Counted from the stretch's first letter, positions 43,701 to 52,313 are shown. The stretch is 64,000 nt of DNA from JAAXXJ01 sp964412455 (GCA_964412455.1 CAYPOT010000001.1:99955-163954), one strand, 5' to 3'. Program-made: numbers and translations. Notes: generated by a model not told the origin, from the letters alone.

Positions 43701-44414
43701 ACCCGACAACGCGATCCTTGCATCCTCCTCGAAGAGTTCGCAGGATTCGAATGAAAGCCGGCCCTGGTCAAATCCGATGACGCCTCGAGCATGCGCGGTG
43801 ACCTCACGGTATGCGGGTACTGACAGCGTGATCTCGCTTGAAAGAACCCGCATGGTCATACTGGCACCGGGAAAGGTTGTCTTGACGTTGAAATTGATCT
43901 TCTCCATGGCGAACGTTGTGTTGGTGCTCGCATCGTGAAGGACGATCTTGCCGTTCCTGGCCGTTATGGTACGGATCTTCACGTCATACGATGATTTTCC
44001 GGACCTGCCCGGCCGATCGATGTTGGCGCGAACTTCGCGAAGAAGGCCGGCAAGATCGATCTCCCCACCGGCCGAACGGTCGGCAGTGATCCGCGGTTCG
44101 AACAGCGTTATGGAAGGTATGGATATCGTTTTGTAAATGAGCGGAGAAGGATTGAAGTAGAGCCTTATCCTGCGGATGGCGATCGCTTCCGAATTCACCG
44201 AAGAGGGAATGGCGACGTCACGGACCTCGAGGTAGAGCGGCAGGAAGTTCGCCTTGATCTTGCCGAACCGCGCGCCGGGGCCGAGCGCGTCCTGGAGCGG
44301 ACCGGCGATCAAGGGGCGGATCTTTCGCGAAAAGACATCGCTCTGGATGTAGATCCAGCAAGCCGTAAAGAGAATGGCCGAGATGATCGTTATGATGAGG
44401 ATCGTTTTTTTCAT
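40788..44414 (-). CDS. tamB: TamB-like translocation/assembly module protein (DUF490/AsmA-like)
   Basis: TamB-family proteins span the periplasm as hydrophobic beta-taco grooves, linked to outer-membrane protein assembly and anterograde phospholipid transport. The 1208 residues begin with an inner-membrane anchor (TILIITIISAILFTACWIYI). Long repeated beta-strand regions follow, and a C-terminal DUF490 domain ends with the EYVLNKNISLIGERN-type strand and terminal FRFEFR. No tamA/bamA gene is adjacent. It is convergent with polA. Confidence 0.88.
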   Translation of the reverse strand: MKKTILIITIISAILFTACWIYIQSDVFSRKIRPLIAGPLQDALGPGARFGKIKANFLPLYLEVRDVAIPSSVNSEAIAIRRIRLYFNPSPLIYKTISIPSITLFEPRITADRSAGGEIDLAGLLREVRANIDRPGRSGKSSYDVKIRTITARNGKIVLHDASTNTTFAMEKINFNVKTTFPGASMTMRVLSSEITLSVPAYREVTAHARGVIGFDQGRLSFESCELFEEDARIALSGSLDVLSGRDMDLTITSRIGRRYLRKITDRVTSDKETRGPVITSSSRVTGRLQDPVIEGRLNLSGITYKGITFQDAGARFSFRNAMLSVQGKAWKVSRGNKQLNVHEVALDVSYQDQHAAVHHVLVRTDDAELNVSGRIRPGEGYALFITAETSPEGKSLSFLSGVEISGAVAVRGTLSGPPGTPRFDGQLIARPVTIRGILFTSIDGKLAFNENKLALSEATIRQGNSRYDFEGSIDFQEPEPFYKARLGISRSDIVSIAALFYKPIPLETIASGEMTFSGSSQEFSGNALLELGPGVAYGEAFDSGTLAVDLTSDRVSFPSVVLHKKAGKVRGTGWIGFEGSYEAHVESNGIDLSQVDLLKGLHLSGPFLLDLRSSGSFSRPEVQARLTVGELSYQLAELGAATADLDIAEGILSVTAAVSKGAFGMTGTMKLTHPYPWSLTTKVQTDKFDPSAIFEGGDLLSKVRVMAEGTLQAQGTGFGLSKLNGSAVFRRLGIALNDLKIESVGDATIRIDAGRLTVQSLTLAGPGTNLSVSGSTRLGIDVDLDLSGDANLSLLRVLYRDIEHGDGNALVKLSISDEWSNPEIAGELLIKDGQIKIRDIPQKFTALNGTINFDRNRVFTEGIRGEVGGGGITVTGSAQLKGSELVDFSAKAVIEYVTVRYPQGMTATLGGSLYYDGDPSSQTLSGEVGIRRARYEKRVEWKSMLVDFSGGFTRKRKEDLGWIGETLLNVRFYGKDDIYFESNLAKIPLDIDMLFRGTISQPQILGRIEARKGEVYFRQNVFRIIHASADFTDPGRINPTLDVQAETRVREYQIRLGVSGTADRATVTFVSDPALTDSNILALLTLGKKGEELKGKESSVGFGEATSFATGKFQDILESRARSLTGLDRFQVDPYLSKTDVAVPRVTVGKAVVQDKLFMTYSSNVGASTPESVFRIEYVLNKNISLIGERNEVGNLGADVKFRFEFR

Positions 44415-44603
44415 AAATCCGGGGGCGATTAGGCGCTTACTCTGTTATAAATGAAATTCTTGTAAAAATGACGGTATTTTTGTAACGTCTTATGGTTACG
44501 AAGCCCGTATCGTCAAACGTCTTTGGGGTAACGGTCATGCAATAAACCGATTGAAGTAACCGCTGGACGAAACGGGCGTCGTCACCGATACCGTAGCTTT
44601 TTG

Positions 44604-44625
44604 TTTTCGGCTTGTCCGGGTTAGG
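44604..44625 (-). repeat. 3'-end motif downstream of glnD
   Basis: Read with glnD, GCCTAACCCGGACAAGCC then GAAAA lies about 43 nt after the glnD stop. It matches the motif at the 3' ends of rimP, pilR and lolD. The spacer 44415-44667 shows nothing else certain. Confidence 0.55.
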
Positions 44626-44667
44626 CTATATTTATACGACCCTGCGGCAAGGCAGGAGGCCGGCAGC

Positions 44668-47232
44668 TCATTCCAGCACCTTCATCAAGGCGTCCTTTAT
44701 CTTCGTTATCCGCTCCGGGTCGGTTATCTTCATCCGGAAAAGATCGCTCACGTAGAATGAATCCATGGCCCGCACGCCTTCCGTAACGATCTTTGCCGAT
44801 GCAATATCGAGGTTCAGGTCATACAGACACTTGGTGATCCGGTACAACAGCCCAACCCGGTCCCTCGCAATAATATCGATGATGGTAAGCGCATCGGAGC
44901 TCGTATTGTCAAACTCGACGGAAGCAGGGACCGTTGCGGCCACGCCGCGCTCAAATTGCGATGAACGCGGTTCAGTCGGCCTGCGTTCGCCGGAAAGCAC
45001 TTCACGGAGATCGGCCGTAACGGTCTTCCAGACCTCATCGTAGACAAGGAGCTTTCCCTCCGCGTCGGTGATCTGAAATGTATCGATCATGACGCCGTTC
45101 CTTCCGGTATAGACCTGCGCCCGGAGAATATTAAGGTTCTTCGCGGCGATGGCGCCCGCGGTGCGATAGAACATGCCGTACGCATCATAGGCGCAAACCG
45201 TCAGCTCGGTATATCCCTTATCAGGACGGTGCCGATAACGGATCACGAGGTTCTCTTTCAGGAGACACCGGTGCATATCGAGATGGTACAGCTGCTTTTG
45301 AACGGATGTGGTGTCCAGATAGTGCGCCGGCATGGCATCAATGAATGACTGTATCTCATCGGGCTCGAACGATCCCCGCGCCGCCTCCTGAAGGCCCTTA
45401 AAGCGGACGCCGGTCCGCTGGTATCGTTTCTGTTCAATGCCGTCGGACTGTTCTAACGTGCGAAGGGTCCGCAGATAGAGGTCCTGCAGCAGCGCGGCTT
45501 TCCACTGCGACCATGCCGCCGGGCTTACGGCGGACAGATCGGCATAGGTGAGGAGATACAGCATGTGCAGGTTCTCAACGTCCTGGACGGTCCGCGCGAA
45601 CTCGGTGATCACCTTCTGGTCGGACAGCTCGCGCCGCTGCGAAAGGACCGCCATGAGCAGATGGTTCTCTATCAGGAACAGGATGCGCTTTCGATCATCC
45701 TCCGCGATTCCGAGTCGGTCGAGGATCCCCTCCGCTATCTCACGTCCCCGGTGCTCATGGTCGGACCGGCAGGCCTTTCCCAGGTCGTGGAGCAGCACCG
45801 TCAGCATCAGCACCCAGCGGCGTCCGAGCTTCTTAAAGGCGTCGTACAGCGAGGACAGTCCCGGATATCGTCCCTGCCAGACGTCTTCAAGTCCCCTGAC
45901 CGCCATAAGGATATGCTCATCAACCGTATACGTGTGGTAGTAGTCCCTTCGCGCCAGGGCTTGAATGGCACGGAACTCCGGAAGGTACCTGCCGAGATAT
46001 TTCAGGTCTTTCATGAGTCCCAGGGTGTCGAACAGCCGGTCGGGATTGTCCAGGATCGAAAGAAATGCATGGGACGCCGCCGCCGAGGTCCTGGCCTCAT
46101 CATCAAAACGGCAGGTGCTGATCAGGTGCCTAAGGCGGTCGGAAAATGCGGCATGGCGGCTTTGATATATCTCAAAGGCCTGCATGAACAGCTCCGGACG
46201 GGCAATGATGCCCTCCTCTGCACCCGGCGACAGGGTCTTTCCCGCAAGCAGAAAGGGCCCGATGCTTTGAGCGCGAACGAACCATGACCGTTTTGGCGCA
46301 GGCAGCACACGCTCCGTGACGCTGCGGGAGAATCCCTGGATGACGCTGGCATTGAGGAAATACACCTTCATGAAGCGCTCAACGGCAAGGAGATGCGCCG
46401 AGTCCCTGAAGTGGAAATCCCGCGCCGCTGAATCCTGCAGATCGAAGGTAAGCTGGTCGTTCTTTCTCCCCGATAGATAATGGATCTCGTTGCGGAGACG
46501 CCAGAGAAAATTACGGGCACGGAGAAACTCCGTAAACTGCCCGGAAGTGATGATCCCCTGCGTGACAAGGTCGGTAAACGAAGAGACCCGGAAACGGGTA
46601 AAGGCCAGCCATCCCGCGGAGTGAAAATCCCTGAGGCCGCCGGCGCTCTCCTTGATGTTCGGTTCGCGAAGATAGAGGGAACCGCCGTATTTCAGGCGCG
46701 TGGCAGTCCGTTCGGCGATCTTTTCCGTGATGTAGATCTGCGGTTTCCGGTAGAAGACCTCGGCCTGCATCCGTTGCAGGTACACCTGATACCGGGCAGG
46801 ATCGCCGGCAAGAAGGCGGGATTCAAGGAGAGAGGAGCGGATCTTCGTGTCGTTCCGGGAAAGGTCGATGCATTCGTCCGCGGTCCTGACGCTGTAAGCG
46901 ATATCAAGACCGGCGTCCCACAGCGCGTAGAGCATGCGGGGCGCCTGCTCACGCTCGGCTTCGTCCCGACACAGGAACAGGATATCAATGTCCGAGAAGG
47001 GATTGAGCTCGCCCCTGCCGTACCCCCCGACCGCTATGAGGACCGGCATGGGCGTTGATGCGGTCAGGGGAAGATACATGGCCCTGAGCACCCTGTCGAT
47101 CAGGGCCGTGCGGCGCTGGACGACCTCATTCCCGCCCGCACCGCCGAAATGAGCGCTCTTGATGAGCGCTTCTTCTTCGGTGAGGAATGCTTTGATATCC
47201 GCTTCGGGGACCACTGATGGATTCCGGTTCAA
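44668..47232 (-). CDS. glnD: [Protein-PII] uridylyltransferase / uridylyl-removing enzyme
   Basis: GlnD senses glutamine and uridylylates or deuridylylates PII, controlling nitrogen assimilation. The 854 residues contain a nucleotidyltransferase domain (GGYGRGELNPFSDIDILFL), a GlnD linker domain, an HD phosphohydrolase domain (LLHDLGKACRSDHEHRG), and two C-terminal ACT domains (about 695-770 and 790-854, IIARDRVGLLYRITKCL). The start is a TTG at 47232 with GAGA upstream; no in-frame ATG or GTG occurs between it and the upstream stop. No glnB or glnA is in the window. Confidence 0.93.
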   Translation of the reverse strand: MNRNPSVVPEADIKAFLTEEEALIKSAHFGGAGGNEVVQRRTALIDRVLRAMYLPLTASTPMPVLIAVGGYGRGELNPFSDIDILFLCRDEAEREQAPRMLYALWDAGLDIAYSVRTADECIDLSRNDTKIRSSLLESRLLAGDPARYQVYLQRMQAEVFYRKPQIYITEKIAERTATRLKYGGSLYLREPNIKESAGGLRDFHSAGWLAFTRFRVSSFTDLVTQGIITSGQFTEFLRARNFLWRLRNEIHYLSGRKNDQLTFDLQDSAARDFHFRDSAHLLAVERFMKVYFLNASVIQGFSRSVTERVLPAPKRSWFVRAQSIGPFLLAGKTLSPGAEEGIIARPELFMQAFEIYQSRHAAFSDRLRHLISTCRFDDEARTSAAASHAFLSILDNPDRLFDTLGLMKDLKYLGRYLPEFRAIQALARRDYYHTYTVDEHILMAVRGLEDVWQGRYPGLSSLYDAFKKLGRRWVLMLTVLLHDLGKACRSDHEHRGREIAEGILDRLGIAEDDRKRILFLIENHLLMAVLSQRRELSDQKVITEFARTVQDVENLHMLYLLTYADLSAVSPAAWSQWKAALLQDLYLRTLRTLEQSDGIEQKRYQRTGVRFKGLQEAARGSFEPDEIQSFIDAMPAHYLDTTSVQKQLYHLDMHRCLLKENLVIRYRHRPDKGYTELTVCAYDAYGMFYRTAGAIAAKNLNILRAQVYTGRNGVMIDTFQITDAEGKLLVYDEVWKTVTADLREVLSGERRPTEPRSSQFERGVAATVPASVEFDNTSSDALTIIDIIARDRVGLLYRITKCLYDLNLDIASAKIVTEGVRAMDSFYVSDLFRMKITDPERITKIKDALMKVLE

Positions 47233-47312
47233 TACGATCTCATTGGCACGCCGGCAGAACAGGTGTCTGCGGCACTCTCCCCGTCATGTTCAGAGGAAGT
47301 AACAGGGAATGA

Positions 47313-47729
47313 CTACGGGTTCTTGAAAAGGATGTTTTTGATTTCTTCCAGGGTAAGCATGAAGCTTCCGAAGGGAGCTTCTCCATAGCAGCGCGAGTCG
47401 GCGTCGAGTTCGAACACCGTCTCACTGCCGTCCTTGAGCTTCGCCGTTACTTTGACCTTCTTCTCTCTCTTTTCGCCGACGGAGATCTCCTTGATCTTTT
47501 CGAACGGGACCGTGATGCTTGCCATGCCCATTGAACCGGCAAAATGCACCCTCCCCTCCCAGCTGAACTTCTCGCCGTTGATCTTGTTCCCTGACACGTC
47601 GGTCACGGTCACGGCGAAGTTCTTGTCCACCCGCGGGGCGCGTTCAAAGCCGCCGCCCTTGCCTCCCATGGCGGTGAGAAAGAAGAAAGAAACAAGAATG
47701 ATCGTCAGACACAGCAGGTTCCTTTTCAT
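47313..47729 (-). CDS. Small secreted protein of unknown function
   Basis: ATG 47729 is chosen because AAAGGAG lies 6-7 nt upstream. The 138 residues start with a signal peptide (LLCLTIILVSFFFLTAMGG) followed by a glycine-rich GGKGGG and a beta-rich domain. That domain has alternating charged strands (NFAVTVTDVSGNKINGEKFSW, VPFEKIKEISVGE, VTAKLKDGSETVFEL) and a single late cysteine. No family is recognised. It is 80 nt upstream of glnD in the same direction. Confidence 0.72.
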   Translation of the reverse strand: MKRNLLCLTIILVSFFFLTAMGGKGGGFERAPRVDKNFAVTVTDVSGNKINGEKFSWEGRVHFAGSMGMASITVPFEKIKEISVGEKREKKVKVTAKLKDGSETVFELDADSRCYGEAPFGSFMLTLEEIKNILFKNP

Positions 47730-47832
47730 GGATAGCTCCTTTGTTGAATAAAGCAAGGTCGGGAAAATAATCTTATCCGCGGATTGCGCGGGTTAAATCA
47801 ATATTCGACGGCAGAGTCGGATCAAGAACTTG

Positions 47833-48098
47833 TCCGCAGATTACGCAGATTACGCAGATTTAATCAGATCCAAGAATAGGCAATACGTTCTTGCCGGTCA
47901 AGACGAACCTTTTGAATTCCAGGCTCTTTGATCCGAAGTTCAGAAGAAGGCCGGTCTTCATCCCTGTGGCTTTCAGATAGTTGATGATCTGTGCTTCTTC
48001 TTTGGTCGTAAGTTGATTGAATTCAGAATATTCCTTTGGTCTAATCCGCGTAATCTGCGTCGCTTAGAAGCGCCTACTTTTGGAACCTGCGGATAAAT
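47833..48098. repeat. Family A inverted-repeat element enclosing a GxxExxY fragment
   Basis: Left terminus: TCCGCAGATTACGCAGATT repeated (47833-47862). Right terminus: TAATCCGCGTAATCTGCGT, then CGCTTAGAAGCGCCTAC, then CCTGCGGATAA near 48090. An outer partial copy (TTATCCGCGGATTGCGCGGG) lies at about 47773-47792. The whole 47730-48198 spacer contains only this element and the gene fragment below. Confidence 0.75.
47860..48039 (-). pseudogene. GxxExxY-family protein, C-terminal remnant
   Basis: An open frame of 59 codons without a start reads PKEYSEFNQLTTKEEAQI, then INYLKATGMKTGLLLNFG, then SKSLEFKRFVL and a TAA stop. This matches the conserved C-terminal end of GxxExxY (TIGR04256-type) proteins (EAQLLNYLKATG-GLLLNFG-LEFKR). 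The N-terminal half with the GxxExxY motif is missing. The stop lies inside the left terminal repeat and the 5' end abuts the right repeat, so the element appears internally truncated. Confidence 0.8.
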
Positions 48099-48198
48099 AA
48101 GTTGTTTTTCTTAACCGACGTTATCTTACTATATTACATTCACGCTTTCAAGAAAAAAGCTTGCAATGAGGGCCTCCCTTGTGTAAGGTTATCGGTCA

Positions 48199-48990
48199 AT
48201 GAACGCGAAAAACGACCAAGACAAGGCATTTCAGAGGCTCATCGAACTTATGGCGGCCTTGCGCGGCCCCGAAGGCTGCCCGTGGGACAGGAAACAGACA
48301 CCGGAATCCCTCAAGCCCTTCCTGGTGGAGGAGTGCTATGAGGTCATCGACGCGCTGGATGAGGGAAAGCCGGAAAAGATCAAGGAAGAACTGGGAGACC
48401 TCCTGTTCCAGATCATTTTCCACGCCAGGATCGCCGAGGAAGCCGGACAATTCTCGATGCGAGACGTCATAACGGCCATCCATGAGAAGATGACCCGTCG
48501 GCATCCTCATGTGTTCGGCGATGAAACGCTTACCACGGACAAGGAAGTGCTCGCGAACTGGGAAGAGATCAAGAAAAAGGAGAAAGGCCATGAGGACAGA
48601 ACATCGGTCCTCGAAGGCGTTCCGAAGGAACTTCCCTCCCTGCTCCGCGCCCACCGTCTTCAGGAGCGGGCAGCACGAGTAGGTTTCGATTGGAACCATT
48701 TGAACGAGGCGCTTCCCAAGCTCGACGAGGAGATCGCCGAGTTCAAGGAATCGCTTAAAGAGGAGAATGCCGGGAAGATAGAAGAGGAACTGGGCGACGT
48801 CTTCTTCACGCTGGTGAACATATCCCGGTTCCTCGGCGTGAATCCCGACGAGGCCCTCCGGAAGACCATCAGCAAGTTCATCCACCGGTTCAGGTTCATT
48901 GAAGAGCATGCCGAGAACGCGGGAAAGTCCTTGAACGACATGACGCTGGACGAGATGGAAGCGCTCTGGCAGAGGTCCAAGAGCAAATAA
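48199..48990 (+). CDS. mazG: Nucleoside triphosphate pyrophosphohydrolase MazG
   Basis: MazG hydrolyses canonical and aberrant NTPs to NMP and PPi and can lower ppGpp. The 263-residue length and two tandem MazG domains match the E. coli type. The N-terminal domain has LRGPEGCPWDRKQTPESL and EELGDLLFQIIFHARIA; the C-terminal domain has EEIAEFKESL and EELGDVFFTLVNISRFL. The ExxE...ExxD metal-binding helices are present in both. It is a lone plus-strand gene. Confidence 0.93.
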   Translation: MNAKNDQDKAFQRLIELMAALRGPEGCPWDRKQTPESLKPFLVEECYEVIDALDEGKPEKIKEELGDLLFQIIFHARIAEEAGQFSMRDVITAIHEKMTRRHPHVFGDETLTTDKEVLANWEEIKKKEKGHEDRTSVLEGVPKELPSLLRAHRLQERAARVGFDWNHLNEALPKLDEEIAEFKESLKEENAGKIEEELGDVFFTLVNISRFLGVNPDEALRKTISKFIHRFRFIEEHAENAGKSLNDMTLDEMEALWQRSKSK

Positions 48991-49048
48991 TAAAAAAAGC
49001 GAGAAGCCGAAGCCCCCCGCGTCATCATCATAGACCCGTCCTCTTTTC

Positions 49049-49285
49049 TCAGCTACACATCCCCCCGCCCATCGACATACAATCGGAAAATACCTCGGAT
49101 GGTCCACTCGGCAACAGCGTCACCGTGACGTTATTGCCTGATGGTGTGCCGTACGCTATCGTGGCGTTATTGACCTGAATAATGCCCGATGAGGGGCAAT
49201 AATAATCAGCAGGGCCCCAATGGAGCGGCGTTCCAGCTGCGGTCGTGAAGACATAGGTCCGGTTCAGACAGCCATACTGCGACAT
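49049..49285 (-). CDS. Short cysteine-containing ORF, possibly the 3' end of a broken secreted-protein gene
   Basis: The 78-residue ORF (SQYGCLNRTYVF, ADYYCPSSGIIQV, SDCMSMGGGMCS) has five cysteines and a beta-rich look but no signal peptide. The frame stays open upstream to a stop at 49358, with protein-like sequence (DDEWINGSVAISWSPD) and no usable start codon. This suggests a C-terminal fragment of a larger exported protein. No ribosome site is seen before ATG 49285. Confidence 0.4.
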   Translation of the reverse strand: MSQYGCLNRTYVFTTAAGTPLHWGPADYYCPSSGIIQVNNATIAYGTPSGNNVTVTLLPSGPSEVFSDCMSMGGGMCS

Positions 49286-49420
49286 GTCAGGCGACCAGGA
49301 TATGGCTACGCTTCCATTGATCCACTCGTCATCACCAGTGCTTACAAGAGAAGGTACTTAAACGACATGACGCTTACGAACTGGATGTACTCTGACGGGA
49401 AGCGAAGATGAAATAGTACA

Positions 49421-49438
49421 GGGAGGCATGGGCCTCCC
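49421..49438. terminator. Hairpin after the zincin lipoprotein gene
   Basis: GGGAGGC and GCCTCCC form a 7-bp stem with a 4-nt loop 40 nt after the stop at 49478. The following T-run is poor, so termination is uncertain. Confidence 0.4.
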
Positions 49439-49477
49439 CGCTGATCATCCTTGTGCCGCAAATGATCTATGCACAGG

Positions 49478-51718
49478 TCATGGTGATATCGTTAACGTAT
49501 AGGAGCCGTATTTACCGGCAGAGACCGGAGGAGTAGTTGCAGACTTCGTAGAGATGTAATAGGTCAGCCCTGGTATAAATGATGAGTAGATGATCCGCGA
49601 TGACAATGCAGTTGTCGTGTTCGGAGGTGTGGATCCAGGATATGTAGTATTATCAATCGTAGTTATCACATTATACGTCGTAGACGGTCCATAGAGCGTG
49701 AGGTAAGTATCTGCACCGTTCCGAAGATTCCAGGTAGTGATCGTGTGCGACGTACCCGTTGCCACGAAAGCAACGAAATCCTGATCCTCTGTTCCGTAGA
49801 TCGTTCGGTCCTGCGGCGTGGTATAAGTCACAGCGGTAGCAATCAAGTTGTCTGTCTCAAAGGCATCTGCTTTGTAGTTGATAAGCCTGCCGGTGCTCCC
49901 TGTGCCGTAGAACACGAGGTCAAGCGTTACGAGTTCCGGCGCTGCAGGCGCACGCTGGGATAACCAGCCATCCCAGAATGTGTCGAGATTTATTTTTGAC
50001 TGTCCGGGGAGATACTGGTTCACCACGTTCCAGATCGGCTGGAAGCCGAACCCGCCGCTCCCTGCTGAGGACATGAGGTTCCAGAGCACGTTCGCCACGG
50101 ATATCTCATTCGTCGAATATTTGCATTCGTCATTCTCGCAATACAAACTAGCCCCAACAGCTCCCGGTGGTGAGGTTTCCGGAGCAGATATGTTCAGCGA
50201 AATATAATATCCGCCAATCTCCGTGTCTATATACTCGGACAATGACGCGGTCACAGGCGTTGAGAGGAGCGCTGGTTGGTTCGCATTAAGCCAGTCCTTG
50301 ACCGCGGTCTGGAAGAAGTTGCCCCATCCCTCACTCCAGGAAAGCCGCATGTCCTGGGTGTTGACGTTCAGGTAATGCGTCCCTCCAGGGGACTGGTCCT
50401 TGGAAAGTTTGTCCGAGATATAGTGCCCCAACTCGTGCCAGAGCACATCATCGTCAAAATCATCCGTATCTTGATATATCCCGAAGGGAGCGCTCATAAC
50501 GTAGATTCCTGAACCGCCGGGGCAATAGGTCGAATCAAATTGATCGCAATAGAAGGTGCTGTATGAGCCCGCGTTAGTATTGTTCGGCTGCCAGTGGGTA
50601 TTGAGCGTCAGAACCGGTGTGCTGGTTGAAACGCTGTTGATCATTTGGAACCCGCTGGTCATCGCGTCCAGAATGTTGAAGGCGCTGTCTGCGGTGTTCG
50701 TCACGGGAATGCTGAGATTGACCGTGGTGTTCCCTGTGGGAATGAAATTTGATGATTTTACCGCATATCGCTGTGGGCTGGTGCTGACTGTGCGAACGGA
50801 AATGGACTGTCCCGTGGCTGGCTTGGCCGTGGAAAGTACACGAACATAGATAGTTACGCCGCTGGCCGCTGCCGAAGATACAGCAACCGAATAGAATCCT
50901 GTTGAACTGGTCGCTCCTGTCGCGATGGCCGAACCTGTCGAGGCGTTGACCAACTCGATCTCCGCAAACCGCACTGCCTTGAACGAGGTGTTCCCGTTGT
51001 GCCCTATGATCTGATCGTATTCTCGGTCCTCATAACTTATCGTGCCGCTGATAGTAGTAGTGCCCGTCGCGGAAGAAGTTGGAGTGGCCGCTGTCTCCGG
51101 CGACTGCGGCCCTTCGCCAAAGGCATTCGTTGCCGTAACAACGTAATAATAGTCCACGCCGTTGATTACAGAAGTGTCGGTCGTTGAGAGCGAGAGAAAA
51201 CCCGACGCGATTGCGCTGTAAGAGGTGCCCGAGACAGCGGACTTGTAGACGCTGTAGAAAGTCGCGTTCGGGCTGTCCGACCAGCTCAATCTCACGATGC
51301 CGTTGCCTGCTGTTGCGATCACCGTAGCCGGTGCAACCGGCGGCATCAGCCGTGCGGATACCTCGGCAGACGAAGCGCTCTCGTATACGCCGTTCAACGC
51401 GGTCACGACGTAATAATAGGTATTCCCGTCCGCAGCGGGATCATGGTATATGTAGCTTGTCGTTGTGGCCCTCGGAGAGACCGTCGACTTGCTCAGCCCG
51501 GAGCTTGAGGAGCGATAAATCCGGTATCCGGTCGCGTTTGCCGATGCGCTCCAGGCGAGCATTACCTGGTTCGGTGATACCGCGGCAATCAGTCCCGTGG
51601 GAGCTGCGGGCAGCGTGCCTCCACTTACCCCGCCCCCTCCTCCTCCGCAGTTCACAAGCATAAGGGGGGCTACCATGAGAACAAGAGCCTGTCCTACTTT
51701 ATTGATAGAACGAACCAA
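49478..51718 (-). CDS. Lipoprotein with FnIII domains and a zincin (HELGH) protease domain
   Basis: A signal peptide ends in a lipobox (MLVNC) followed by six glycines. Two fibronectin type III domains follow (about 36-125 and 128-212). A carboxypeptidase-regulatory-like domain with SSTGFYSVAVSSA comes next. A catalytic-looking region holds the zinc motif WHELGHYISDK and a possible third ligand in WSEGWGNFFQ. The C-terminus resembles a pre-peptidase C-terminal (PPC) domain (GADTYLTLYGPS, FIPGLTYYIS). It is probably an outer-surface metallopeptidase. The start is a TTG at 51718 with AGAGG 5 nt upstream, 9 nt after the previous gene. Confidence 0.78.
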   Translation of the reverse strand: MVRSINKVGQALVLMVAPLMLVNCGGGGGGVSGGTLPAAPTGLIAAVSPNQVMLAWSASANATGYRIYRSSSSGLSKSTVSPRATTTSYIYHDPAADGNTYYYVVTALNGVYESASSAEVSARLMPPVAPATVIATAGNGIVRLSWSDSPNATFYSVYKSAVSGTSYSAIASGFLSLSTTDTSVINGVDYYYVVTATNAFGEGPQSPETAATPTSSATGTTTISGTISYEDREYDQIIGHNGNTSFKAVRFAEIELVNASTGSAIATGATSSTGFYSVAVSSAAASGVTIYVRVLSTAKPATGQSISVRTVSTSPQRYAVKSSNFIPTGNTTVNLSIPVTNTADSAFNILDAMTSGFQMINSVSTSTPVLTLNTHWQPNNTNAGSYSTFYCDQFDSTYCPGGSGIYVMSAPFGIYQDTDDFDDDVLWHELGHYISDKLSKDQSPGGTHYLNVNTQDMRLSWSEGWGNFFQTAVKDWLNANQPALLSTPVTASLSEYIDTEIGGYYISLNISAPETSPPGAVGASLYCENDECKYSTNEISVANVLWNLMSSAGSGGFGFQPIWNVVNQYLPGQSKINLDTFWDGWLSQRAPAAPELVTLDLVFYGTGSTGRLINYKADAFETDNLIATAVTYTTPQDRTIYGTEDQDFVAFVATGTSHTITTWNLRNGADTYLTLYGPSTTYNVITTIDNTTYPGSTPPNTTTALSSRIIYSSFIPGLTYYISTKSATTPPVSAGKYGSYTLTISP

Positions 51719-51727
51719 TATGACCTC

Positions 51728-52225
51728 TTAGTATTCGATGATGTCCCTGCCTTTGGCGTCCTTCATCCGCTTGCCCGCAGGCTCCCTGTCCTTCTCATCC
51801 TTGTCCGCGCCCAGGAAGTACTGGACCGACCGCTTCATCACCTGCTTCCCTTCACGGAAGAACGTGACCGTGGCCTTGACCCTGCCGGTCCCCTGGTCCG
51901 GTACGCGGACGGAGAAAAGCAGCTGCTTCGGTTCGCCTTTCGCGGCAGGTCCGGACCAGCCCAGGACTCCGGACACCAGCTCCGCGCCTGCCTGCAGCTT
52001 CGTCTCGATGCGCATCTCCTCGATCCCGGTATGGGCCGTTGCGGTCACGGCCATTTCGACCACGTCTCCGGGCCGCATGGTCTCCGGCGTAACCCCTTGC
52101 TGGGACGGGCCGATCACGACCTGAATGGGAAGCTGGGGCTTGCCGCCTGGCGAGGCCGCAGACGCCAGGCTCACGAGCGCCGCGGCAAGGAGCGTTCCAA
52201 GGAATATGGACAGTGTTTTTATCAT
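51728..52225 (-). CDS. Secreted protein of unknown function
   Basis: ATG 52225 has GGGAG 7 nt upstream and starts a signal peptide (TLSIFLGTLLAAALVSLASA). The mature part is a beta-rich domain (PIQVVIGPSQQGVTPETMRPG, VTATAHTGIEEMRIETK, VKATVTFFREGKQVMKRSV) with a charged C-terminal tail (DKDEKDREPAGKRMKDAKG). No family is recognised. Its stop is 9 nt before the zincin lipoprotein gene, so the two are cotranscribed and may act together. Confidence 0.7.
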   Translation of the reverse strand: MIKTLSIFLGTLLAAALVSLASAASPGGKPQLPIQVVIGPSQQGVTPETMRPGDVVEMAVTATAHTGIEEMRIETKLQAGAELVSGVLGWSGPAAKGEPKQLLFSVRVPDQGTGRVKATVTFFREGKQVMKRSVQYFLGADKDEKDREPAGKRMKDAKGRDIIEY

Positions 52226-52282
52226 GGTACTTCTCCCATCATCCTTTGGTTGAGAATTTGATGCTGCGATCAAAGCGTGTAT

Positions 52283-52313
52283 AAAAAACGGGGGCAGCGC
52301 AAGCGCTGCCCCC
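52283..52313 (-). terminator. Intrinsic terminator after the 1587-aa lipoprotein gene
   Basis: A GC stem of 10-11 bp (GGGGGCAGCGC / GCGCTGCCCCC) is followed on the minus strand by GTTTTTTATA, 26 nt after the stop at 52339. It separates the large lipoprotein from the 165-aa/zincin pair. Confidence 0.85.
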
